The position numbers were made by a program, and so were the translations under genes. A DNA stretch of 64,000 bases. Origin: Allodiplogaster sudhausi (lineage: Eukaryota; Nematoda; Chromadorea; Rhabditida; Diplogasteridae). The stretch spans positions 3,022,501 through 3,086,500 of the forward strand of contig CALZFC010000041.1 of assembly GCA_945643635.1 (NCBI GenBank), in the 5' to 3' direction. The stretch's first letter is position 1, and every line of letters begins with the position of its first letter. The notes beneath the pieces were generated by a model. That model was not told the DNA's origin. It made no database searches and saw only the letters and a list, made by a program, of their open reading frames with translations. Of the stretch, positions 40,024 to 50,820 are shown one piece after another.

Positions 40024-40583
40024 TAGGGGGATTATGAGAAAAAGAGGTAAAGAGAACGAGAGAAGGAGAGGGAGAGAGAAATAGAGAAAGAAACAGAGAA
40101 AGAGAAAGAGAGAGAGAATGAGAAAGAGAGAGAGAGAGAGAGAGTGAAAGAGAGAGAGAGAGAACAAGAGAGAGAAATAGCGATGCTCACCCCCCCCCCT
40201 GGGGAAATGCACTCATTTGTGCCTTCGCCACAATGCACTCCTTTCCATTCCCGCTCCCACAATTCCGATGTTTTAAACTGTGTTCCCGGTGGAAACGAAA
40301 CTTGCATAGGCGGTGTTTCTTCATGAACCAAGAAAACATTTCTTCATTCTTATCGAGATCTACAGTATCACAGAGAATAGCTTTTTTAATGGTAGAAAAT
40401 GAGTGCCTATATAACGTAAACGGTTATTCTAATAATGCAATTGTCTTATCATGCAATTAACTATAGTAATTAACTTGTAGGTAAATAATTAATTAGTTCA
40501 TGTTTATATTGGCAATTGTTCATTAACTATTATATAATTATTGAACTTATTTTTAAATTGATTTTTTAAATACAATAATAAAA

Positions 40584-41954
40584 TCAGCAATCGATGCAGT
40601 CCGCGATGCAGCAGCCGGCGCAGCAGCCGAGCAGGCCGAGGAGACAGCACGAACTGCCGCCCATCCCACCACCCCCGCCGTTGTTGCCGTTGCCGTTGTT
40701 GTTGTAGCCGCCCTGGTTTCCACGCTCGACGATACTGGAAGTGAGAGAGAGAGAGGGAGAGAGGGAGAGAGAGAGAGGGAGAGGGAGAGAAGAGAGAGAG
40801 AGAGAGAGGAATCTAACAAAAAAAGTGGTGTGAAACGGGCGTTATTTGCACTGCTCGTCAGGATAATTATTCTCCACACCTCTCATGTTTACCATTAGTT
40901 CTTTTTTACTAGCTCTCTCGCTCTCCTTCGCTCTCACTCTCCCACTCTCTCTCTCTCTCTCTCTCACTCTCTTGTTATCTCTCTCATTCCCTCATTCACT
41001 GTCTCTCTCTCTCTCTCTTTCTCTCCCTCGCTCTCGCTCTCTCTCTCACTCTCTCTTTCGCTACCTCTCCTCTCGATGCTGCCATTGTCTTTCTCTCTTC
41101 CTCTCGGTTCCGCTGATACATGCATGACTCACATGGCATCCTGTGAATATGGAAGGTTGCCAGAGGCAGCCAAAGCCATTCTGCTTACCCTTTCTTTCTC
41201 CTCAATGCTCAACATCACTGCACAATAATGATCCACTGTAGCAAAAAGAAAACTCTGTTAATAAAAACGATTATAATGTAGAAATGTTCGTAATGTGACA
41301 TGAGAGAGAGAAAAAGCAAAACGAAATATTGTAATAAACACGACATTTAGAGTTACTGGCGACGATATACCGAACGGGTTGGGCGGAGGCGTGTATTAAA
41401 GCGGTCGGCCTTATCAAAACCACCGCTACGAAAATATCGTTCGCGCTCCTTCTTGGATTGGGTCTCACAAGTGAATACATTTCATTGCTAACTGTTCTCT
41501 TGTCATCCTCGAACTCACTCTCCCCTCTTTCCCTTTTTTCTCTCTTTCTCTCTTTCTCTTATCATCTCTCGTTCTCATTTGCTCTCACAGGAAGAGAAAA
41601 AAAACTTTTTCCTCCAATTGCAGGGTGAAAATGAGGCCACCTTTTGTTACTAACAGATTTCCCTGCTATAAAAGTCATTTGTCTGGAGATGGTTCTTGAC
41701 ACGAAAAGCCTGTAGAAGAGTACGGTAACTTACACGACTGATGGCTGCTGCTGACCCATCGGATATCCTGGCGGCGGGTAGCCGTAGTTTGGCTGTCCAA
41801 TTGATCCCGGCATGGACATTCCCTATTGTTCTAAGGTAAGTTTAAAGAAAAATAAATAAAAAAAACTTAAAAATACAAAGTAGACTTATAAAGAAAAAAT
41901 AAGCTTATAAATCTGCATTTTCTTGACGACCGGCTGCTGAGAGAAGTATGACAT
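40584..41954 (-). CDS. CYSTM-like Cys-rich tail protein B (87 aa)
   Basis: Three exons, 41954-41931, 41822-41734 and 40734-40584 (TGA), have the same phases (0 and 2) as paralogue A. The start is MSYFSQQP, followed by GMSMPGSIGQPNYGYPP. The last exon gives VIVERGNQ, an Asn/Gly-rich linker and the module CCLLGLLGCCA with GCCIADCIDC. The Pro-rich tail is shorter than in A and the Asn/Gly linker longer. The GTAAGT donor at the end of exon 2 matches that of A. Likely a membrane-associated small protein. Expression and function cannot be judged from the sequence. Confidence 0.85.
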
Positions 41955-42696
41955 TTCTGTTGGCTGCGAACGCGGTGTTAGGCTTCTTTCTTGTGTCTTT
42001 ACGCTGTGACGCGTTCGGAAGGAAGCCCTTGAATAGATGGTTTATATTATATAATTCTGGCAGCAGAAGAGGAGATACTATTAAAGGAAGTATCCGGCGA
42101 ATTCTTCAACAGTAGCGTTAGAGAACCACTTTGAATGCGCGCGCTCATAAAGTTGCCAGTCGCCCGGTCGAGAGAGCATGTGAAATAGGAGGGCGACTCT
42201 GACCTACCGTAGCCATTTGTCACGCTACTATCTCACAAAATGTAAAGAAAGAAAATCGCTCAAATGTTCTGGATATATGTATGTTTTACGCCAAGATGAA
42301 CTTATCCACATAGAACGAATCTTGGGTTAATTATTCCCCGGATACCTCTTTCAAAAGAAATTCGCGTAGATAAGAAATTAAAAATGAAAAAAAAATAATT
42401 TTTTTAGTCGAAAAGGATGTCAAGAGTCTCTTCTCATTGTCAGTCTGAGCTGGCTCCCGAAATGCGTCGCTTCTTCGCCAACCTCACTTTGTGGCCATCT
42501 CTTGTTTCGTAGCAACCATGAGCTTCCGCATGCCCCGCACAAACATGCAAACATACACGAAAGGACGCTCACGGCCCCCCAAAGGGGCCATTCAGCTACC
42601 CAATTAGCATTTATGTACATACATACGTGTGACTCATATGTACTTCTGTGCTCGGAGTTATCGGCGACGAACTCGCAGAGTATTTGCACAACGAGT

Positions 42697-42729
<33 letters not shown>

Positions 42730-43657
42730 GTCGCGAAATGTATACATATTCGCTACCACTTTGCTGTGAGTAAGTATGTCAGAAGCTTTTCTTCAATCAA
42801 TCTCATATTCGTTCGAATAGCAGTCTTCCAATCCGATTTATCTGTTATTCCAATCTCAATGCTTCCCCCTTGCTCCGGGACGTCTGATGACCCGTGGCAT
42901 TTGTACCTAGGAATCCAAGAAAGAGCATAGCCCAGACAACTAAACAGTTTCTCGGAAGAAGTAAGACTGTATAGCAGGATGTAAGACAACAGTAAGCACC
43001 TCCCTACAGATCGGTTTAAAAGGGGAGAAAACGACGGCCTTAGGCCGTCCTTCTGCATTCTCTTCTAACCCGGCATTACTTGCCCTTCTACATTTACTCT
43101 CTTTATCCAGATTCTTTTCCGATTGATTGCTTACCGTCAGAGGATTTGGCGAGCAAAAACATTCTATCTCTTTACTACCGATTCGCGACAATCTCTCTAT
43201 CTCACGCACACATACACACAGTCCTTTATTAGCACATATTGTGTCTATTTCACAGTCGGTATCGACGAGGACAGACCGAATTGAGTAGGTGTGATCTAAA
43301 AGTTTCAAACTGCCGTCCCTCCCTCCATCCCCGATCAGCCGGTATTATTCATTCATTGCAAATGGCTTCTTACAGCTCGGTCTGCTTATAGATTCTCTCG
43401 CCATATACGCGAGCTCTTCTTCATGCCAATCAGCATTCATCTGATGCTTCAAGTTTCCTTCTCCGATCTCGTCCATCATTTTTGACAGACAAAAGGTGCT
43501 CATCTGTTTTTTCCTATTAAACTTTACTACAATCGTTGCTGATAAAATCATGCAAAATCTTTACATTTCAGCATAGCCTTCAAACATATGTATATAACAC
43601 TTGTTTTATTGAAAATATAATCTTTTTTTTCGTTCCGGCTAAAGTGCGCCGAAGCAA
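41955..43657. other. Intergenic region upstream of CYSTM-like gene B
   Basis: No gene supported. It contains a CTACCGTAGCC motif near 42205, a CT tract at 42697-42728, and AT-rich unique DNA. Scattered open frames of 60-140 codons show no splice or codon support. Confidence 0.5.
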
Positions 43658-43717
43658 AATAATCGCACGATGCAGATCCCGTTGCCATTGGGGCCATTAA
43701 GGTAATCAACTCAGTTA

Positions 43718-43917
43718 TCTACCGTTGCGTCGCACCGAGGACACTTCACTTCGAGTTCTTCATGCCGGATCGGTTTGACCTCAGGTTCATGGCCATGGAC
43801 ATGTGGAATGTGAGGGAATTCCTCAACTTCTCCAAGGGCGACCTCTTCTGGGTGTACGAAGTCTTTACTCACAGCTCCTCACACGGCTGGCTCATGACAT
43901 GGAGCGCGAGCGGATAA
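43718..43917 (+). pseudogene. Gene fragment, copy 1 of a duplicated exon of unknown family
   Basis: An open frame reads CVAPRTLHFEFFMPDRFDLRF, then FLNFSKGDLFWVYEVF, ending at TAA 43915-43917. It is homologous to the 3' part of the segment at 44563-44842, but the middle of that segment (about 170 bp) is absent here and the upstream part has in-frame stops. Differences between the copies fall mostly at third codon positions of this plus-strand frame. That supports past selection on it, as opposed to the equally open minus-strand frame. I do not recognise the family. Confidence 0.4.
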
Positions 43918-44140
43918 CGAATGACGACCAGTTGTCTGTAAAATTTAGAAGAGCTAGAATGGAAACTTAGAGCAGGTCTTTTGCCGTTTTGCTATGAAAA
44001 TGACAAATGGCTCCATTTTCGATCGAAAGTCAAGTTTTAGGCAGGACCCGCATTCACGATGGACGTTAATGTTTCTCTAACACGAGAGAGTGACTAAACG
44101 TTAGAGAGGAAAAGTGTGTAACGAACTACAGCTCAGAACA

Positions 44141-44206
44141 TTCCACCAATATGAGTATTCAAACAATATGAGTATTCAAACTGTTTGAATACTCATATTG
44201 GTGGAA
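44141..44206. repeat. Perfect 25-bp inverted repeat with internal third copy
   Basis: TTCCACCAATATGAGTATTC plus AAACA (44141-44165) is exactly complementary to 44182-44206. The 16-nt spacer repeats ATATGAGTATTCAAAC in the left-arm orientation, so the left arm core is present twice in tandem and once inverted. Confidence 0.9.
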
Positions 44207-44562
44207 TTCATTCAAAACGCTGTTATCCTATGTGAAGGAAAGGCGTGTGGATTTTTTTTTCAAATTTTGTCACATATAAATTTAAATAGTTAAAATTATT
44301 TTTCCCGGATACTAGATATACATTGATTCGCGAAGAGCAGATGGTGGAATCCAATCTCCCACCCATCATATTCGGCGGTGGAAATGTATGTATACATATT
44401 TACATACATATGCACTGAACAGCTGTTTTTTTTAATTTAAGCTTCAAAAGGGCTCAACCATGAACAATCTTCTCTCTTGAACGTAACCTTCATACTTACA
44501 TACATACATAATGTTTATTTCATTGAAAATACATATACATTCAGATTTGTTTCCTTTTACAG

Positions 44563-44842
44563 CTAAAGTGCATCGAAGCCAAGTTGTCTTTTTCAACGTG
44601 GACGTTTTGGCTTTACGGCAAAACCAAACACTCCGATATAGTGAGAGGGCAGCGGGCCGCGCCGGAAAGGAAGGCTTCCTCGTTGGCCGGCCCGCGGAAC
44701 CACACTACATACCCTATTCTCCTCGAAGATGTCAAATCTGTGTTTTCAATCGTGGCGTCGCCCCGAGGATGCTCCTCGAAGCAGTACACTTTGAACTCTT
44801 CATGCCAGATCGCTTTGATCTCAGATTCATCACAATCGACAG
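44563..44842 (+). CDS. Exon of unknown family, copy 2 of the duplicated exon
   Basis: Acceptor TTTTACAG precedes 44563 and donor GTGAAC follows 44842. The frame is open throughout, with 92 codons running from KVHRSQVVFFNVDVLALRQ to VAPRMLLEAVHFELFMPDRF and FDLRFITID. Copy 1 at 43718 shares the C-terminal part. A possible upstream exon ends at 44385 with GTATGT, but its obvious ATG frame (MVESNLPPIIFGGGN) does not match this exon's phase. No downstream exon was found. Either a partial gene or a relic. Confidence 0.4.
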
Positions 44843-45926
44843 GTGAACAGGCCAAGCGACTTGGATAAGGAGGTAGCTTTCACTTAAATAATAACATTAT
44901 TATTTTTTAGTTAACAATTTATTTATGTTTTAAACGTTAAAATTACTTAGACCTTGCGTGACCTATCCAAGATGTTTCGTACCTGCAATCTACTTGGTCA
45001 TCAATTCATATAAATGTACGATCTCGTGAGAGAGAAAAAATCGAGAAAGCAACTTATTATTGGCATTAAACTGCACTCGTACGTCGGAAAATCAGAATGC
45101 GATAAAGAATATATCCCTTCAAGTGGTTGTTAACATCACATTGCAATGATCCATCATTGGAGAACGAAAAATATAAAACAACATCTCCTAAAGATGAGAC
45201 ACATATGTATGTATGATGATTTTTTCCCATTTATTTTATAGCAATCACATACTCGAGATGCCATGTGACACATATGTATGTACATACATACATATGCCAC
45301 ACAGTCGGCATTTTTGTTTTGTTATTCACATTTTCAGTGAAATCGGCACATTCATTTATCACAGTCATTCATGTGGGGCCTAAATACAAAGTAGCGAAAA
45401 GTTACAAAGGCACAAAATCCTATAAAAGTCTTTTATACATGCCGAAGAAATAAACATTTATGCAAAGCAAAGCATCTTGATTCTTTGCCTCTTTTAACTT
45501 TATGTTTCAGAATGTTGAAAATGGAAATAGCACTTGATCATAGCAGAAAACAACTCAAGAAAATACTCAAACTGGAATGGTATGCACAACAAAAAATAAA
45601 AAAATAAAGGAAATGTGCGTCCTTTGGATTGAAGGTAGTTAGTAAAGATTTTTTTCTTTCGAGAAATGTTTTGGTAAAAAGTTACAGCTTTTGCTTTACT
45701 CTTTCTTGAAGTAAGAGATTGCACGATACATAGACTTGAAACATCCCGCTTATCAGGTCTGCATATCAGAATCAGCCCCCTAATTCAAAGACTTTTAAAC
45801 TTCATGCTCTCACGTCCTCTCTGCTTTTCTCTTTCTCACTCTCTCTCTCTCTCACTCTCTCACTTTCCTCTCACCTTCTCTCTCACTCTCTCACCCTCTC
45901 TCACACTCTCTCGTCTCTTTCCCTCT
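44843..45926. other. Intergenic, no gene seen
   Basis: AT-rich sequence with ACATACATAC-type short repeats near 45205-45295 and a CT tract (45820-45925) leading to the stop codon of CYSTM-like gene C. Nothing codes convincingly. Confidence 0.5.
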
Positions 45927-46690
45927 CTAATCGCAGCAGTCCGCGATGCAGCAGCCGGCGCAGCAGCCAAGGAGCGCGTACAAGCAGCATCGATCTGCGC
46001 CTCCTCCACCACCGCTGTGATGGTGGTGGTCACGTTCAACATAGCTGCAAATAAGAAGAAAATAATCCCTAATAAAAATTAATTATTTTTAATTATCCAA
46101 ATATATATTTCTTTGCTAAACTTTATATTCTCCTTAATAATCTACCGTAATCTATTTGAATTTAGCTGACTATTTTTTCTCTAAATATGTCACTCAAAAA
46201 GGCTACCGTAATCTATTTGAATTTAGCTGACTATTTTTTCTCTAAATATGTCACTCAAAAAGGCGCGAATTCAAACGTGAGTTTTTGGCTCGTTCAATGA
46301 AAGTAATATGCGACGAACACGACTTGCGGTTGCGCCTGCGTCGGATAGGCGCCATAGCCTGGCTGCGGATAGCCACCCGGCTGTGGATAGCCCTGCTGCG
46401 GCGGGTACTGGCCGCCGTAGTTGGGCTGCTGAGGATACTGCTGAGGCGGGTACTGGAAAGGATGTTCGGTGTTAAAGGCACAAAAAGATATATGTAGTAT
46501 ATAGTAACAACTTTTTGTTTCGCTGAGATATAATAAAAAAAGGATTTTATTCAGTAAATTAAGAATGAATGCAAAAAAAATTATAATGTGTATTTTTATT
46601 AGTATGTATAAAAAAATTACATTAAAATAAAATAAAATGGCAACATGCCTGCTGTGGATAGGGCTGCTGAGTGTAGGGCGGCGCTGACAT
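45927..46690 (-). CDS. CYSTM-like Cys-rich tail protein C (97 aa)
   Basis: Three exons: 46690-46649, 46452-46319 and 46044-45927 (TAG). The start is MSAPPYTQQPYPQQ, followed by YPPQQYPQQPNYGG and further Tyr-Pro repeats. The last exon gives VYVERD, a His/Gly run (HHHHSGGGGG), then CCLYALLGCCAGCCIADCCD. Intron positions and phases equal those of A and B. The first intron has no GT donor at the phase-correct position: the exon ends CAG and is followed by GCATGT, so it is best read as a GC-AG intron. Exon 2 uses a GTTCGT donor. Compared with A and B it ends CCD rather than C(I/L)DC. Confidence 0.82.
46142..46263. repeat. Exact 61-bp tandem duplication in CYSTM-like gene C intron 2
   Basis: Copies at 46142-46202 and 46203-46263 each begin CTACCGTAATCTATTTGAA and end CACTCAAAAAGG. 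I saw no mismatch. Each copy begins with the dispersed TACCGTA motif. Confidence 0.9.
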
Positions 46691-47469
46691 GGTTAATGCG
46701 CTTTGTTGAATTTGTTTGTGAGACTCCTGAAAACGGTTCGAATTAGAGTAGACTGCAAATGGATTAATTTATGCGAACCGTAACCGATGTCAGATAAAAT
46801 TAACATATGCACGTACGGTATATGCATGAATAAACTTTTTCAAGCTTATCGGTTTGGTAATAAAACTTTGTTGCCAAAATTTAAAAACTAATTAATCATA
46901 TCACCAGAAAATGTGACAATTTAGTTTAGATGCAGACAAATCTGGACTTTCAACGATCATGTAAATATATACAGCTTTTATATTTGTTTACTTCCCTCTG
47001 TTATTTACGGCATCGAGATGACAATAATCGTCTTCTCTTTTTATATTCACATTTAAATATGAGCAAAAAAGTTAATCAATATCGTTGTGTAAAGTAACTC
47101 TAAAACTTTTCACAACTCTAAAGCAACTATCCTAATGTTTTTCGAGAAATAAAATGTGGTCCTTAAAACAATAATCCATTCTATAAAGTGTAAATCAGGG
47201 ATTCTCTGCTAATATTTGCATAGTGATGCACAACTTGAAAAAAAATAAAATAAAAATCTCAAAAACAAAATTGATGCGGAGCGTATCACAATTAGATTGG
47301 ATGACAAAATGTTTTGTTCTAACGAAACATCTCGCGAAGCCTACTTACTTGTCATATGGGCGAGCGAGGCAAAAATGGGAGAGAAAAATGAAGAGCCTTA
47401 TCTTATCATGGAAGAAGCCTGGCTTCAAAAAGGGCAATGAAATGGGAGTGGTTTAGAGAGACGAGAGCG

Positions 47470-47512
<43 letters not shown>

Positions 47513-47514
47513 CT

Positions 47515-47568
<54 letters not shown>

Positions 47569-50500
47569 AATCACAGGTGTAGAGAACTAGCATCGGAGAG
47601 CGGAAAGTCTAAGAATATTACACGTCCATAAGTTAGAGCGAGAAAAATATGGAGAGAATGAGAAGCAGAAAGAGAGGCTTGGTCAAAAAGAGAGCGATGA
47701 GACAGTCATCAACCCTCTGCCCGGCCCCCCTCCGTAGTCACTGATTCTTTGAGCTTCTTGCTATGTGATCGGGAATCGATATTACGGTTTGAGAGAGAGA
47801 GTGAAATAAGGGGAGAGCGATGGAGGGAGAGAGAAAGATAGAGAGAGATTGAGAGAGTTAGAGAGACAGAGGGTGAGAGAGGGAAGAAAAAGAGTGAAAG
47901 CGATGTGGAAGCGCATATGAAATAACGGACTACGACCGTAAAATGGTATAGGGAGAGGAATAAAAGCTTCCGTAATACCATTTTATAGTAATTTCTGCTT
48001 AAAATGCACAAGTACGTATGCACATACATAACTGCGTGTACCAACACGAGATTGTGCGTAAATTCACAAGCATAGGTAGAGATGAACGCGTACTTTGATG
48101 ATGTTGTGAAATCTGTTAAAGCGAATGGCTGATAACAAATAGAAGGTTGAAACAGTTCTGTCCTAAAAACGAAGAAATCAATTGGAAACAGTGAACACAA
48201 AGCAAAGAGATTTTGAACGTTCATTCAATGTGTATGTACATGCAGTTTGAGTTTGAGTCGAACTGATATGTCGGAATTGGCTGAGAATGAGTCAATCACG
48301 AGTGAGGTGATAGAGAACGATACAGAGAGGGAGTACAAGATAGAGCTAAAGGAGCCAAATAATCCTTTTTCTAGGGTTTGTAAACTCGTAATTGATTATT
48401 AAATGAACGAAAGTAACAATAAATAAATGAATGTCGATTTCTCATCGATAAGCTAATCATTATTCCATTTCATATGGCTTGGCTAGTAGCAGAACTGGAC
48501 ATGGAGAAGAAGGTCAGACTACATGCGGACATCACAGAGAAGTCAGCCAGTCTCACCTGTGCTGTTGAGGACAGCAGTCGAGTGGAAGATGAAAGAAGGA
48601 GAGGGCAGTAGAGGCTAAGCGAGGGATAGAGAGAGAGAAAGAGAGTGAGAGAGAAAGAGAGAGTGAGAGAAAGAGGCCAAAACATTGAAGAATGTGAGAG
48701 AGAGAGAGATGATGATGATGGAAGCAGACAAAGTTCTCATGATGATGAATAGATCAAAGCCAAGTCAAAATGAGAGTGCGGAGAGAGAGAGAGAAAGAGA
48801 GAGAGAGAGACAGAGAGAGAAAGAAAGAGAGAGAAAGTGAGAGAGAGAAAAAAAGACAGAGAGAATAAGAGATGGAGAACAATTCAAAGCAGCTTATTTA
48901 TTGACGAGAACGCGAACGGAATGCCGTAATGGTCATGTGGCAATCGAGGGGTTCTTGAGTGGGGAAGGGAAGGGGGGGGGACGAGAAGGTGAGGGCAGGC
49001 CCGGCAAGCTGCTTGTTTGCTTGCTACCACAACGGAAGAGAAAGGGAAGGGTAGAGAGTGAGAGAGAGAGAGAAAAATGAGAGACGGAGAGAGCAGAAGA
49101 GAGAAAGAGGGAGAGAACGAGAGAGAAGGGGTAGAGAAAAAAGGGCAAATGCAAGGTAGTTCCACATTGATTCTGGCAGCGCAATGTCTCTCTATTCGAT
49201 GTCTAAGCATATCGAAAGGTAAAAGGAAGCTAACGACCTCGGCTGCCGAGTATGCTATTTCAGTTGTGTGCCTACTCACGAGTATAGGATAACTTACCCG
49301 GGAAAGAAAGAGAGCGAGTGAGAGAGAGAGGAAGATAGAGATAGAGAGAGGAGGGAGAGGGTGAAAAAAGGCAGGGAGGAAAAGCAGGAGGGAGAAAGCG
49401 AGAGAGATAAAGAATGGGAAGGGCTAGGGGGCTGAAAGGCTGCTGGCGGCAATGTACAGAATGATCGATCTCCAGGCGCTGTCGAAATGCGTGGTGAGTC
49501 ATTGCTTTACTCTCTTACTCTCCCTCCCTCTCTATTTCTCTCTCTCTCTCTCTCGCTCACTCTACCTCCAGTGACTAGAAAAATGCGTTGTGAGTAAGCG
49601 ATAAGAACGCAATGAGTCATCCCACATGACGGCATGCGCTAGTAAGAAGAACGCGAGAGAAATGGAGATTAGAACAGACGGAGAGAAATGTGAAATAGAG
49701 TGGGGAAAAAAACAGGGAGAGACAGACAGGGAGCGAGAGAAAGAGAGAAAGAGAGACAGAGGGAGAAAGAGCGCGAAAGAAAGAGAGACAAAGAGAGAGA
49801 GAGAGAAAGGGAGAGAGAGAGACAGAGAGATAGAGGCTGAAATTGCCAAAAAGTTGCGATTATCTGAAGTAAGTAGCGATTTAATATTTTCATGATATTA
49901 AGTAAAAGATGGCTAGCAAAATGAATGCAACAAAACGTGCACAGTGGCCAACTTCCTAGAGCCGGACGGGCCATGCCGGTCCAAAACGTTTGGGTCCGTT
50001 ATCAGCACTTAATTTACCTCGTAACTAATTTGAGACCTCAAAGTAGTAAACATCGCTGTCACAATCTTGAATAAAAGTGCGTAGTCAGACTACATTTCGT
50101 TCGATCTTCCAAACAAAGCAATGCAATCACGAATGTACTGTTCGGAGTGGTGAGTGCCTGTATAGCAATCCCGGATGAGAAGTTCGAAAACTCCTATGGA
50201 TGAAGATGTATAAATTTGAAAATCAACTATTAATCCATCAAATAAATATGTATAAACCTGTAAACGATAAGTTAAACACCCTTTGACAATTGAGCGGTAA
50301 TTCAAAATTTAAGAGAGCCTCACAGAATGACTCAATCATGACTTTATTATGTCTTAAAAATATGGAAATCACACATTTTATGCTACTCGAAGGTCCCTTC
50401 AAAATTAGCATAAATTCAGGGCTGCAAAATAAAGTGTGTCAAATCATAAGAGGCATTACACAAAGGTAACACTTTAACAAAATGGCCATGTTCAACAAGA

Positions 50501-50820
50501 ATAAAAAAAATGCTTTCTATTAGTCTGTTCTTGGTAGTTATGACCTACTGATTCTGAGTAGTCGACTAGTCCATTTTAATGGTTTGCGAGGGCGGAAAGT
50601 AAAAAAAAAGCCTGCCGGGTATTATAGTAAATCCTTAAAATTAAAATGCAAATAGCTGAGGTTAGGTCATCTTTTGTTCATATTCGCGGGACTTTCATTG
50701 AAGTTCTCAAGTGCTGCTAAAGTGCCTGATTTGTTAACATTCTGAGAACATCATGAAATAAACAGGAAAGCAGATTGCCCCCGGAGTATTCCTGTTCATT
50801 TCACCCTCTTCCATTCTCCG
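46691..50820. other. Intergenic, GA/CT rich
   Basis: AT-rich to 47.4 kb, then GA tracts at 47470-47565, 47790-47890, 48620-48675, 48780-48870, 49050-49130, 49310-49420 and 49710-49835. From 49.9 to 50.8 kb it is unique AT-rich sequence. One short open frame at 48474-48611 looks coding-like and is listed separately. No complete gene seen. Confidence 0.5.
48474..48611 (+). CDS. Candidate small ORF or exon (45 aa)
   Basis: An ATG-to-TAG frame encodes 45 residues, beginning MAWLVAELDMEKKVRL, then HADITEKSASLTCAVED and a basic-acidic tail. The composition is charged and helical and not derived from GA repeat until the last ten codons. Possible acceptors (TAGCAG) lie inside it, so it could be one exon of a larger gene. 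No homologue recognised and no partner exon found. Confidence 0.3.
   Translation: MAWLVAELDMEKKVRLHADITEKSASLTCAVEDSSRVEDERRRGQ

Noticed and set aside
43720..44855. Minus-strand reading of the duplicated exon with CPRCDAT and HEELEVKC, resembling a zinc-ribbon or LITAF motif
   Set aside because: Copies are not conserved at the cysteines, and substitutions fit third positions of the plus-strand frame instead.
49461..49493. ATG...GTG followed by GTGAGT (MIDLQALSKCV), a possible first exon
   Set aside because: Too short to judge, and no downstream exon was found in phase.
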